This document shows positions 1-5,376 of a stretch of DNA of 5,376 nucleotides, one piece after another. Origin of the DNA: Clostridia bacterium (GTDB lineage: Bacteria > Bacillota > Clostridia > Christensenellales > DTU072); NCBI GenBank assembly GCA_028701415.1, contig JAQVQU010000092.1, positions 1 to 5,376 of the forward strand, read 5' to 3'. A program made the position numbers and the translations under genes. Within the stretch, counting starts at the first letter, position 1, and each line of letters starts with the position of its first letter. The notes under the pieces are model-generated. The model was not told where the DNA came from. It saw only the letters and a list, made by a program, of their open reading frames with translations, and searched no databases.

Positions 1-49
1 GATCGCCGCCACAAGATGGACATTGCTTAATAATGTTTCTTTTTTGCAT
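1..49 (-). CDS. Partial gene for a protein with an N-terminal zinc-ribbon motif (start only)
   Basis: An ATG at 49-47 opens a frame that reads MQKRNIIKQCPSCGGD and runs off the left edge. A strong AAGGAG lies 7 bases upstream and a sigma-70-like promoter lies further upstream, so the start is well supported. The CPSCGG stretch is half of a typical zinc ribbon (CxxCG), a fold found in many DNA-binding, RNA-binding and small regulatory proteins. Only 16 residues are visible, so the family cannot be named. The gene is transcribed away from the R-M operon, in the same direction, from its own promoter. Confidence 0.7.
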   Translation of the reverse strand, partial: MQKRNIIKQCPSCGGD

Positions 50-56
50 AATATTT

Positions 57-62
57 CTCCTT
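57..62 (-). promoter_or_regulatory. Shine-Dalgarno site of the zinc-ribbon gene
   Basis: AAGGAG reads on the minus strand from 62 to 57, 7 bases before the ATG at 49. This near-consensus site at ideal spacing fixes the start of the partial gene at the left edge. Confidence 0.8.
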
Positions 63-77
63 ATTTGTGTTAACTCT

Positions 78-106
78 AAAATAACAAACAAAAAATAGAA
101 AGTCAA
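78..106 (-). promoter_or_regulatory. Sigma-70-like promoter for the zinc-ribbon gene
   Basis: On the minus strand, TTGACT (106-101; 5 of 6 matches to TTGACA) is followed by exactly 17 bases and then TATTTT (83-78; 4 of 6 matches to TATAAT). Initiation would fall near position 71, giving a leader of roughly 20 bases before the ATG at 49. A-rich repeats directly upstream of the -35 could act as UP elements or as operators. The call rests on motif match and position only. Confidence 0.6.
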
Positions 107-112
107 GATAAT

Positions 113-159
113 AGTGAAATATTTTTTTACATTTGATATTAAAGTGAAATATTTTTTTA
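113..159. repeat. Two exact 17-bp direct repeats with a 30-bp period, upstream of the promoter
   Basis: AGTGAAATATTTTTTTA occurs at 113-129 and again at 143-159. The starts are exactly 30 bases apart, close to three helical turns. A shorter related piece, ATAATAGTGA, is found at 108-117 and 162-171. The first copy ends a few bases from the -35 box of the leftward promoter. The spacing would place two proteins on the same face of the helix, as in activator or repressor sites. The A7 tracts could also simply bend DNA or act as UP elements. The function is inferred. Confidence 0.6.
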
Positions 160-185
160 AAATAATAGTGATTTAGTTAAATATG

Positions 186-479
186 CTATGTTAAAACATT
201 GTACTCTTTCTTTTTCTTTTTCAACATCCAGACAAAGATGAAATATGTTAACACACTATCAAGAGCGGTTCCGCCCGCAAACATTAAGGCTATCTTTATT
301 AAAGAAGGAGAATAAATCCCTGTAACATAAAGAACAAACATAATGCCATAAAATACTGTATTAATAATTAGTGATTGAAAGAGCATATAATTGGTTTTTC
401 CCAAGCCATAAAAGACACTGTCTATTACGTTATTGAATGCTTCTTTCAAGTTCTCTCGAATCTTGTTCCGTTCTAGTTT
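186..479 (-). pseudogene. C-terminal remnant of a MATE-type multidrug efflux pump
   Basis: This frame is open from just after a TAG at 482-480 to the TAG at 188-186 (97 codons). It has no ATG; the first usable codon is a TTG at 449-447 without a convincing ribosome site. The sequence has an amphipathic lead-in (RENLKEAFNNVID), a segment FYGLGKTNYMLFQS, two hydrophobic helices (about residues 23-43 and 50-75 counted from the TTG) and a basic tail ending in KKKKK. This resembles, from memory, the last two helices of Na+-driven MATE-family exporters, which normally have about 440-460 residues and 12 helices. About four fifths of such a protein would be missing, so I read it as a dead fragment left by an insertion or deletion. 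A small two-helix membrane protein starting at the TTG is the less likely alternative. Confidence 0.5.
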
Positions 480-482
480 CTA

Positions 483-674
483 TACAATCTTCTCTGATAA
501 AAGGCAATGGAACAGATGTATTATATAGATCTTTCAATCTTCTTTCTATTTGATAGGGGAATGAAACTAGTAGTTACACTTACCCCCGAAGCGTTGGGGG
601 TTTGGAAGAAGGCTTTAGATGATAGGCTTGAAGTCGCTGCTATAAAAGCGTGGGAGACAATAAACACCATTAAT
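483..674. other. Composite intergenic scar between the MATE remnant and the R-M operon
   Basis: No clear gene occupies these 192 bases, but they are not plain AT-rich spacer. From left to right they hold: an imperfect 29/33-base repeat pair (485-513 and 535-567, both CAATCTTCT...AATGRAAC); an AT-rich inverted repeat (514-521 with 525-532); a strong C5/G5 hairpin (582-601); and about 100 bases from 561 at roughly 46% G+C, against about a third nearby. Short open frames cover the region on both strands. One minus-strand frame (573 to 430) contains LPFIREDCIETRTEQDSREL and overlaps the start of the MATE remnant. I see no T-tract terminator for the R-M operon here. The patchwork suggests an old recombination junction. 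Confidence 0.45.
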
Positions 675-767
675 TTATTCAAATTTTACGATTCCATATC
701 CAAACCAATTAAAGCTGTTTCTGTAGTTTTTATTTATTTCTTCACCAGAAAGAAGGTTTTTTCCTAA
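507..767 (+). CDS. Doubtful small ORF, higher GC, convergent with the nuclease gene
   Basis: This is the only rightward frame with any coding feel. Of its 86 codons, those from the internal ATG at 561 to about 665 read as an amphipathic, Ala/Glu/Lys-rich helix (PEALGVWKKALDDRLEVAAI) in a segment of distinctly higher G+C. Its last 93 bases run antisense through the 3' end of the translocase-nuclease gene, where the sequence looks like an ordinary shadow frame. AGGGG sits too close to the 561 ATG for a good ribosome site, and AAAGG is only 2 bases from the 507 ATG. It may be the 5' piece of a foreign gene cut at the junction near 665, or chance. I do not recognise it. Confidence 0.15.
   Translation: MEQMYYIDLSIFFLFDRGMKLVVTLTPEALGVWKKALDDRLEVAAIKAWETINTINLFKFYDSISKPIKAVSVVFIYFFTRKKVFS
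582..601. other. Strong hairpin, ACCCCC/GGGGGT arms, downstream of the R-M operon
   Basis: Arms 582-587 and 596-601 are perfectly complementary. On the plus-strand RNA the stem extends by a G-U and an A-U pair to 8 pairs with an AGCG loop; on the minus strand the G-U position becomes an A-C mismatch. It lies about 75 bases past the stop of the nuclease gene, so it could end or protect that transcript. No T-run follows on either strand, so it is not a classical intrinsic terminator. Confidence 0.4.
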
Positions 768-3683
768 AGACTCATTTACAAAAAACTCATGGATATATGA
801 ATCCAGCACTCTTTCTTGAAAAACATTGTATCTATTTAGTATTTCGAACTCTTCCTTCTTAATACCTACTGCAGAGTGAAAAACATAAGGATCAGCATTC
901 GCAAATACATCTTTAAACCTTGTTTCTCGATAAACACTTATATACAAGAACTGAAATACTTTACTCAATATGTGCTTAAGTACGTTATGAGTATCTTCAA
1001 CTGATCCACAACTATCGGGTTTAATTTTTGGCTTTAATATTGATTGAACTGCCCCTCTAAAAGAATCCCTGTACCATTTTTTATACATCTTCTTCCTATA
1101 TTCTTCAGGTATATTGGCTTCATTATTTAAGTGCTTATGTACAATATCTAAAATTTTTGCTTTTGTTATTGTATTATATACAATATCATCGCCTAGCGCT
1201 TTTCTAATCTCATCGACAAACTTTTCTCCATCATTTTTCCCGCACTGTAGTTTTTTGATTGGTATATTAACCCCTGATTCATAACCTTTAAGAACTCCAT
1301 TATAGAAGTATTTTCGTTGCTTTTCATCGTACTCCACAGGGCAATTCGTATCGGCTAATAGTTTTACATTTTTATCAAACTCTTCTTGCACATTTTCATC
1401 GTCTATAAGTAAATATATTTTGTAATCATTAAGACCTTTTTCTTGCCCGATTCTTCTTCCTTTGCGAGTCTCAACCGAATATGATCCTTCTTCCGAATCA
1501 GGGGGCGTCGTAATACTCGTTGGTTTTGAGAATTTTGTATGGGCAAAAATATTTTTTATTACTGCTGAACACTCTGGATCATTGAGCATATCAGCAATTG
1601 TTTGTTCATCGAGCCCTCTAGTTGTTTTACTAATATCCTTAACTTTGTCAGACAAGGGCTTAGAGTTGTATCCAAAAGAAGCTAGCTCATAAAATACTTC
1701 CTCTGCAATGGGCTGAGTCATATCTCCATTTAGATAAATTGGAAGATACCTTATTATTAAATTTGCTACTTCGAGTTTAGTATATGATTCTGATGTCTTC
1801 TCTGCATAATGAAGTAATAGTGCAGATGCCCTATCAATATTAAAATCATAAACATAACTTTGCTTTTTAATAATCTTACCGTTTTCTACATAAGGTGTTT
1901 GAACTCTAAAAATCGATTGGAAATACTGCTCTGGGCTTGTTAGATCTTTAAGGACAAATACACTTGACCATTCTTTTACAGTTACGCCTAATGTTAGTTT
2001 ATTAACAGTAATGGCAATAGTTCCCAAAGCCCCTCTCTGCTCCGAAGCTTTGATTCTTCTTTTCAAATATTTTAAGGCCTTGTATCCTGCGCCCACTTCA
2101 GGAGCAGAAAGATTGATTATCTCATATTTTTTGAAATAACTATCTTCCTTAAGCAACTTTGATAGGGCAATACAGGAATTTATTGTTGGCATCAGCCAAA
2201 GAGTGTGCTTATTATTATGAAGCATTTTTTCATTTCTATACGGAAACTCGTATGGAAAGGTGGTTTTCCCTTGTATAACATCTATCCATTTTTTTACATG
2301 TTCTTCATATACAAATTTACATTCTTTAGTTGAATCAGAGTCCTTTTCTGTCTTAAAAAAAGCATTAAGTGAAAAGAATTTTTTCTTGAAAATTTTCACT
2401 TCTGAACTAAGATCATCCAAAATTCCTTCGAAAAGATTAGCCATATTATACCCAAATATTTTCATATCTGGAAAATGCTCATACTCAGGGTTAACTATTG
2501 AAAAATCCAGTTTTTCAGCATTGGGATATTTGTTTTTTTGTTCATCAAAGTACGAATATGTAAAAGAGTTATTATCTGAAAACTCTCCCCGGTCGATAGC
2601 CTTAAACGGAGTCCCAGATAAACAAATAGTCTGCAAAGGTATTATTCTTAGAGTATTTATTATGTTATCTGAAGTTTGGGCCTTCAATTTTTTTTGATAT
2701 TCTAAATCAAGCTCTTCCAAGGTTTCTTGAGTTCTATCATTCCATGCCCCAAAATGATACTCATCTAAAATTAGTAAATCAAAAACCTTGTTCTCAAGTT
2801 TTAATATTTTTTCTTTTACCCCTTTTGATTTGGAGTCTTTTCCCAAATAATTCTGCAAAGATAAAAAGAGAACATATGGCTTTTCAGGTGCATCATCTAA
2901 ACTAAAATCTCGTTTTGCTATATCACTATCCGTAAAATAATCATATTGTTCTTCAATATGTTTTAAATCTTGCCTCCATGAATCTTCAACTGCTGGGACA
3001 AAAGTCAAGATTAATACTCTTTTCTTTTTCGTTTCCTCTGCATATTTATACGCAGTATAACACTTTCCGAACCTCATCTTGCAATTCAATAAAAATCTGT
3101 TACCCTCGGGATTTTTTTTAAAGTATTCCTTTAAAACATCTACGCATTCTCTCTGTTCTTTTCTTGGGGTATATATGCAAGGAATCTTATCTGCTTCTTG
3201 GCTTCTGTAATCAAGAAATACATCCGCAAGATCCTCAAATGTTATATCTGTTCCAGAAAACCATTCTTGGTTTTTATCAACTACTCCCGGGAGTTTATCG
3301 AGTATGGCATCGTGAATTGGATGGTCTTTGAATTCTTCATCTTTAACATCTATCGCGATACCCCAAAATAACACCTCTCTATCATATCCATATTTCTCAT
3401 ATCGATCGTTCAGTATACCCTCATGCAAAGCAAGCTCATATATTTGGGCATCTATTCTCCTCTTTATGGAATCCCAAAATTGCTTTCCAAGTTTGCATTT
3501 AGCATAACCCAGTTTGAACCCATGTGTTTGATATTCTGGTAATCTATATATATATATTAGGAATAAATCATCCTTGATATCGTTAATCCCATCTAAATCA
3601 TACTCTTTTTGGACCCCACTAATAAATAGAGAGTCTTTTTCATTTATGCTTGTTGACTTAAAGGTATTTACCGCCTTTGTCAT
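675..3683 (-). CDS. R-M translocase-nuclease: GIY-YIG-like N-terminus plus SF2 helicase core
   Basis: This 1002-residue protein is the probable restriction subunit, which would cut unmodified DNA using ATP-driven translocation. Residues 40-145 fit a GIY-YIG fold (T5orf172-like): first strand IYIYRL at 43-48, FKLG at 56-59 for the YIG motif, Arg 75/76, His 124 in HPIHDAIL, and Glu 140 in NQEWF. Residues about 170-600 carry SF2 motifs: a Walker A variant CKMRFGKC (201-208), motif Ia VLILTF (223-228), motif II DEYH (307-310), motif III SGTP (356-359), motif V near 558-568 and motif VI QSIFRVQ (589-595). The remaining 400 residues are unassigned. I see no PD-(D/E)xK site like that of type III Res subunits. 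The ATG at 3683 overlaps the methyltransferase stop as TAATG, with AAAGGA 9 bases upstream. Cys 208 replaces the usual Thr/Ser of Walker A. Helicase and R-M role are strong; the nuclease domain is good but unproven. Confidence 0.9.
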   Translation of the reverse strand: MTKAVNTFKSTSINEKDSLFISGVQKEYDLDGINDIKDDLFLIYIYRLPEYQTHGFKLGYAKCKLGKQFWDSIKRRIDAQIYELALHEGILNDRYEKYGYDREVLFWGIAIDVKDEEFKDHPIHDAILDKLPGVVDKNQEWFSGTDITFEDLADVFLDYRSQEADKIPCIYTPRKEQRECVDVLKEYFKKNPEGNRFLLNCKMRFGKCYTAYKYAEETKKKRVLILTFVPAVEDSWRQDLKHIEEQYDYFTDSDIAKRDFSLDDAPEKPYVLFLSLQNYLGKDSKSKGVKEKILKLENKVFDLLILDEYHFGAWNDRTQETLEELDLEYQKKLKAQTSDNIINTLRIIPLQTICLSGTPFKAIDRGEFSDNNSFTYSYFDEQKNKYPNAEKLDFSIVNPEYEHFPDMKIFGYNMANLFEGILDDLSSEVKIFKKKFFSLNAFFKTEKDSDSTKECKFVYEEHVKKWIDVIQGKTTFPYEFPYRNEKMLHNNKHTLWLMPTINSCIALSKLLKEDSYFKKYEIINLSAPEVGAGYKALKYLKRRIKASEQRGALGTIAITVNKLTLGVTVKEWSSVFVLKDLTSPEQYFQSIFRVQTPYVENGKIIKKQSYVYDFNIDRASALLLHYAEKTSESYTKLEVANLIIRYLPIYLNGDMTQPIAEEVFYELASFGYNSKPLSDKVKDISKTTRGLDEQTIADMLNDPECSAVIKNIFAHTKFSKPTSITTPPDSEEGSYSVETRKGRRIGQEKGLNDYKIYLLIDDENVQEEFDKNVKLLADTNCPVEYDEKQRKYFYNGVLKGYESGVNIPIKKLQCGKNDGEKFVDEIRKALGDDIVYNTITKAKILDIVHKHLNNEANIPEEYRKKMYKKWYRDSFRGAVQSILKPKIKPDSCGSVEDTHNVLKHILSKVFQFLYISVYRETRFKDVFANADPYVFHSAVGIKKEEFEILNRYNVFQERVLDSYIHEFFVNESLGKNLLSGEEINKNYRNSFNWFGYGIVKFE

Positions 3684-5359
3684 TAATCCATTTCCTTTAT
3701 ATGTTTCTCTATATAATCAATTTCTTCCTGACTAAGTTTATATTTTTCATACAATTCCTTATCCGTCCAAGGCTTGCTAAAATCCTGAATTGGGACAAAA
3801 GAGAACTTATCTCTCTTTACTCCCTGTGTATTTTTTTTCATTTCCACTAATAATCTAAAAAACTTGGTTTTGATATAAGTTGCTACATTATTTGTTATTT
3901 CTTTACTGGGAAATGGACCTATCATTAAGTACGTCTCAGTACACAAGACCCCTGGTTCCGCAATAATAATTTTTGGTAAATAATCACCAGTTTTTCCAGT
4001 CCCAACATTTCTTTGTGTAAAAATTTTCCACATCTCCACAGAATCTCTGTTCTTAGAAATAGGGTATCCTTTGTCAACGTATCTCTCGGCTGGCTTATTG
4101 TTGCTTCTACCCAGAATTTTATACCCATCCTTAATTATTTTTTCACTCATTTTGGGTAAGTGATACTTTTCTATAAAATCAAAAACATCCCCGCGTAAGC
4201 CATATGGCTTAAGCGGGGATACAAATTTTATAAAACTCTCTTCTGATAAGCTCTGAATCTTAATAACTATCTCCGTCCATCTTGAATCCCTTAGAACAAT
4301 GTCCGTCTTTAGACTCTTTTCTAATAAAAACCTATATGACTTTTGAAAGATATCACCGTTTTTGTCGTAATTATATATATTACACTCTGAATTATAATCC
4401 CTATCCCATAAAAAATAGCACACTCCCCCTTTAATATCACTAACGCTGGGAAAACAGGTATGAGCATCTTCGTAATCATGCATTTCAACTAGACGTCTTT
4501 CTTGAAGCATGTGCTTTCTGAATTCATTTACCCCTCCTTTACCATCGCTAATCCATCTTGTCGGAATAATCATTGATAAGTATTTTGGGCCAAGACTAAT
4601 TGCCTTAAGCACAAACTTGTCATAGACAGCCATGGCACTCGCCCCAAAGCCACCATCAGCTAATTGATACGGGGGGTTTCCAATAATAATGTCAAATTTC
4701 ATGTTTTTATTTCCTTTAAAAAATCGCTTTTGTAAATGCTCTTCTAGATTATCGTTATGAAGAAACTCATAAGCATAGTGTTCAATTTGATTTGGATCTG
4801 TATATTTTCCTTGTTTGGAAGTCCCGCAATATATGCATCTTCCGCCCTTATTGAATGAGTGTTCCGTTATGGGTGTTTTTATGTTGCCTTCGTTGTCATC
4901 AAACCAGGTTCCATTACCTATTGCACATCCCTCTTCTTCCTTTGTAAATTTCCTATTTGCAACACCACAATAATAAAGTGTGCGTCGGGCAACTAAAGCT
5001 GTGAATTTAGTTAAGCCCAAGCTAAAAAGCATATTCTTCATAATGTGTCTGCGACGGGCTTCCTGATTAGGAATTGCGGTTTTTAAACCCTCGTCAAGAC
5101 GCAACGCTATTTCTCTCGAAAACACGCCATTCTTATCACATGGGTTCAGCCATTTATATTTAGGATTGCTCCATACCTCAGCGGGTAAAACATCTAAAAT
5201 TTCGTTGCAAAGTTTTACTGGGGTAAAAATCTCATCATTTCCTACATTGTTTATTGTTTCTAAAATATCAAATTTCTCAATATAGTTATAAGCTTCTTCA
5301 ACGGAAGACAGTAGTTTGTTTTGGGCTAGTAGTGCTTCGTTCTCTCTTTCTATTATCAT
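3683..5359 (-). CDS. N6-adenine DNA methyltransferase of the R-M system (Eco57I-like, gamma class)
   Basis: This 558-residue enzyme would transfer a methyl group from S-adenosylmethionine to adenine in the system's target site, protecting host DNA from the downstream nuclease. Motif order follows the gamma class: FTP (45-47, motif X region), a divergent motif I at about 71-84 (LNPCDKNGVFSREI), and catalytic motif IV NPPY at 228-231 in FDIIIGNPPYQLADGG. Cys 175 and Cys 178 (RCIYCG) follow a His at 167 and may form a zinc knuckle. Residues about 370-520 are the likely target-recognition part, and the tail (VPIQDFSKPWTDKELYEKY, then a short helix) is typical of the family as I remember it. The ATG at 5359 has AGAGGA 9 bases upstream and is preceded by TAATG. 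Motif I lacks the usual small-residue P-x-C-G-x-G pattern. Adenine methylation follows from NPPY; the target sequence cannot be read. Confidence 0.92.
   Translation of the reverse strand: MIIERENEALLAQNKLLSSVEEAYNYIEKFDILETINNVGNDEIFTPVKLCNEILDVLPAEVWSNPKYKWLNPCDKNGVFSREIALRLDEGLKTAIPNQEARRRHIMKNMLFSLGLTKFTALVARRTLYYCGVANRKFTKEEEGCAIGNGTWFDDNEGNIKTPITEHSFNKGGRCIYCGTSKQGKYTDPNQIEHYAYEFLHNDNLEEHLQKRFFKGNKNMKFDIIIGNPPYQLADGGFGASAMAVYDKFVLKAISLGPKYLSMIIPTRWISDGKGGVNEFRKHMLQERRLVEMHDYEDAHTCFPSVSDIKGGVCYFLWDRDYNSECNIYNYDKNGDIFQKSYRFLLEKSLKTDIVLRDSRWTEIVIKIQSLSEESFIKFVSPLKPYGLRGDVFDFIEKYHLPKMSEKIIKDGYKILGRSNNKPAERYVDKGYPISKNRDSVEMWKIFTQRNVGTGKTGDYLPKIIIAEPGVLCTETYLMIGPFPSKEITNNVATYIKTKFFRLLVEMKKNTQGVKRDKFSFVPIQDFSKPWTDKELYEKYKLSQEEIDYIEKHIKEMD
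3693..3698 (-). promoter_or_regulatory. Ribosome binding site of the translocase-nuclease gene, inside the methyltransferase gene
   Basis: AAAGGA reads on the minus strand from 3698 to 3693, 9 bases before the ATG at 3683, within the last codons of the methyltransferase. With the TAATG overlap it allows both re-initiation and independent initiation, so the nuclease is made after, and in proportion to, the methyltransferase. Confidence 0.7.
4175..4220 (-). terminator. Terminator-like hairpin and T-tract inside the methyltransferase gene
   Basis: Bases 4187-4220 form an almost perfect 34-base palindrome centred on CATATG: ATCCCCGC and GCGGGGAT outer arms, one mismatched pair (4195/4212), then TAAGCC and GGCTTA inner arms. 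Read in the direction of transcription, the stem is followed at once by GTTTTTGATTTTA, the layout of an intrinsic terminator. It lies in codons 381-391 (SPLKPYGLRGD) of 558. It may attenuate transcription before the rest of the operon, including the nuclease gene, or serve as a protein-binding palindrome. Translating ribosomes would normally prevent it folding. The structure is seen; the function is inferred. Confidence 0.5.
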
Positions 5360-5368
5360 TAAAACACT

Positions 5369-5374
5369 TCCTCT
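5369..5374 (-). promoter_or_regulatory. Ribosome binding site of the methyltransferase gene, with TAATG start
   Basis: AGAGGA reads on the minus strand from 5374 to 5369, 9 bases before the ATG at 5359. The bases before the ATG read GAA GAG GAA GTG TTT TAA in one frame, so the start overlaps a stop codon as TAATG, as at the next junction. The operon promoter is therefore expected outside the window. Confidence 0.7.
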
Positions 5375-5376
5375 TC

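Noticed and set aside
485..601. CRISPR array
   Set aside because: Only two degenerate repeat-like units of unequal length and no regular spacers or cas genes in the window.
582..601. Classical intrinsic terminator for the R-M operon
   Set aside because: The stem is strong but neither strand has a T-run after it, so it is listed only as a hairpin.
521..670. Minus-strand ATG frame just after the nuclease stop (49 codons)
   Set aside because: Ser/Ala/Phe-rich composition typical of a frame opposite the plus-strand ORF; no ribosome site upstream of its ATG.
1462..1692. Plus-strand open frame inside the translocase-nuclease gene
   Set aside because: Ser/Val-rich antisense shadow of a well-supported gene, with no ribosome site or recognisable motif.
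2260..2697. 145-codon plus-strand open frame inside the translocase-nuclease gene
   Set aside because: Antisense shadow of the helicase core with Ser/Phe-rich low-information sequence; the minus-strand frame carries real SF2 motifs across the same region.
3283..3294. Perfect 12-base palindrome ACTCCCGGGAGT in the nuclease gene
   Set aside because: Short, with no T-tract or second copy seen; consistent with codon choice in K-L-P-G-V.
3925..4128. 67-codon minus-strand frame within the methyltransferase gene
   Set aside because: Out-of-frame shadow; the main frame continues through it into the typical family C-terminus.

Overview
The window is AT-rich, about one third G+C by eye. All convincing genes lie on the minus strand. 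Good Shine-Dalgarno sites precede three starts (AGAGGA, AAAGGA, AAGGAG), and one promoter looks like a sigma-70 type (TTGACT, 17-base spacer, TATTTT). This fits a low-GC bacterium such as a Firmicute, Fusobacterium or spirochaete better than a Bacteroidete. The taxon is an inference.

Most of the window (675-5359) is a two-gene restriction-modification (R-M) operon read right to left. The first gene (5359 down to 3683) encodes a 558-residue N6-adenine DNA methyltransferase of the Eco57I-like/gamma type, with an NPPY catalytic motif. The second (3683 down to 675) encodes a 1002-residue protein with an apparent N-terminal GIY-YIG-type nuclease domain, an SF2 (DEAD/DEAH) translocase core, and a long C-terminal region I cannot assign. 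Stop and start overlap as TAATG, so the two are translationally coupled. The likely logic is that the methyltransferase marks the host's own target sites and the translocase-nuclease cuts unmodified DNA using ATP. No separate specificity subunit is visible, so target recognition probably sits in the C-terminal half of the methyltransferase. The methyltransferase start is also preceded by TAATG, hinting at a further co-translated gene just outside the window.

A 34-base near-perfect palindrome followed by a T-rich tract lies inside the methyltransferase gene (4175-4220). On the transcribed strand it looks like an intrinsic terminator or attenuator placed before the nuclease gene.

Left of the operon, 483-674 is a composite region. 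It holds a patch of higher GC, a strong C5/G5 hairpin, two imperfect repeats and overlapping short open frames that I cannot identify. Next comes a fragment (186-479) of what looks like the last two membrane helices of a MATE-type efflux pump, lacking its start. This suggests the R-M module sits at an old insertion or deletion scar.

At the left edge, a promoter flanked by exact 17-base repeats with a 30-base period drives a gene of which only the first 16 residues are present. It starts with a CPSCGG zinc-ribbon motif.
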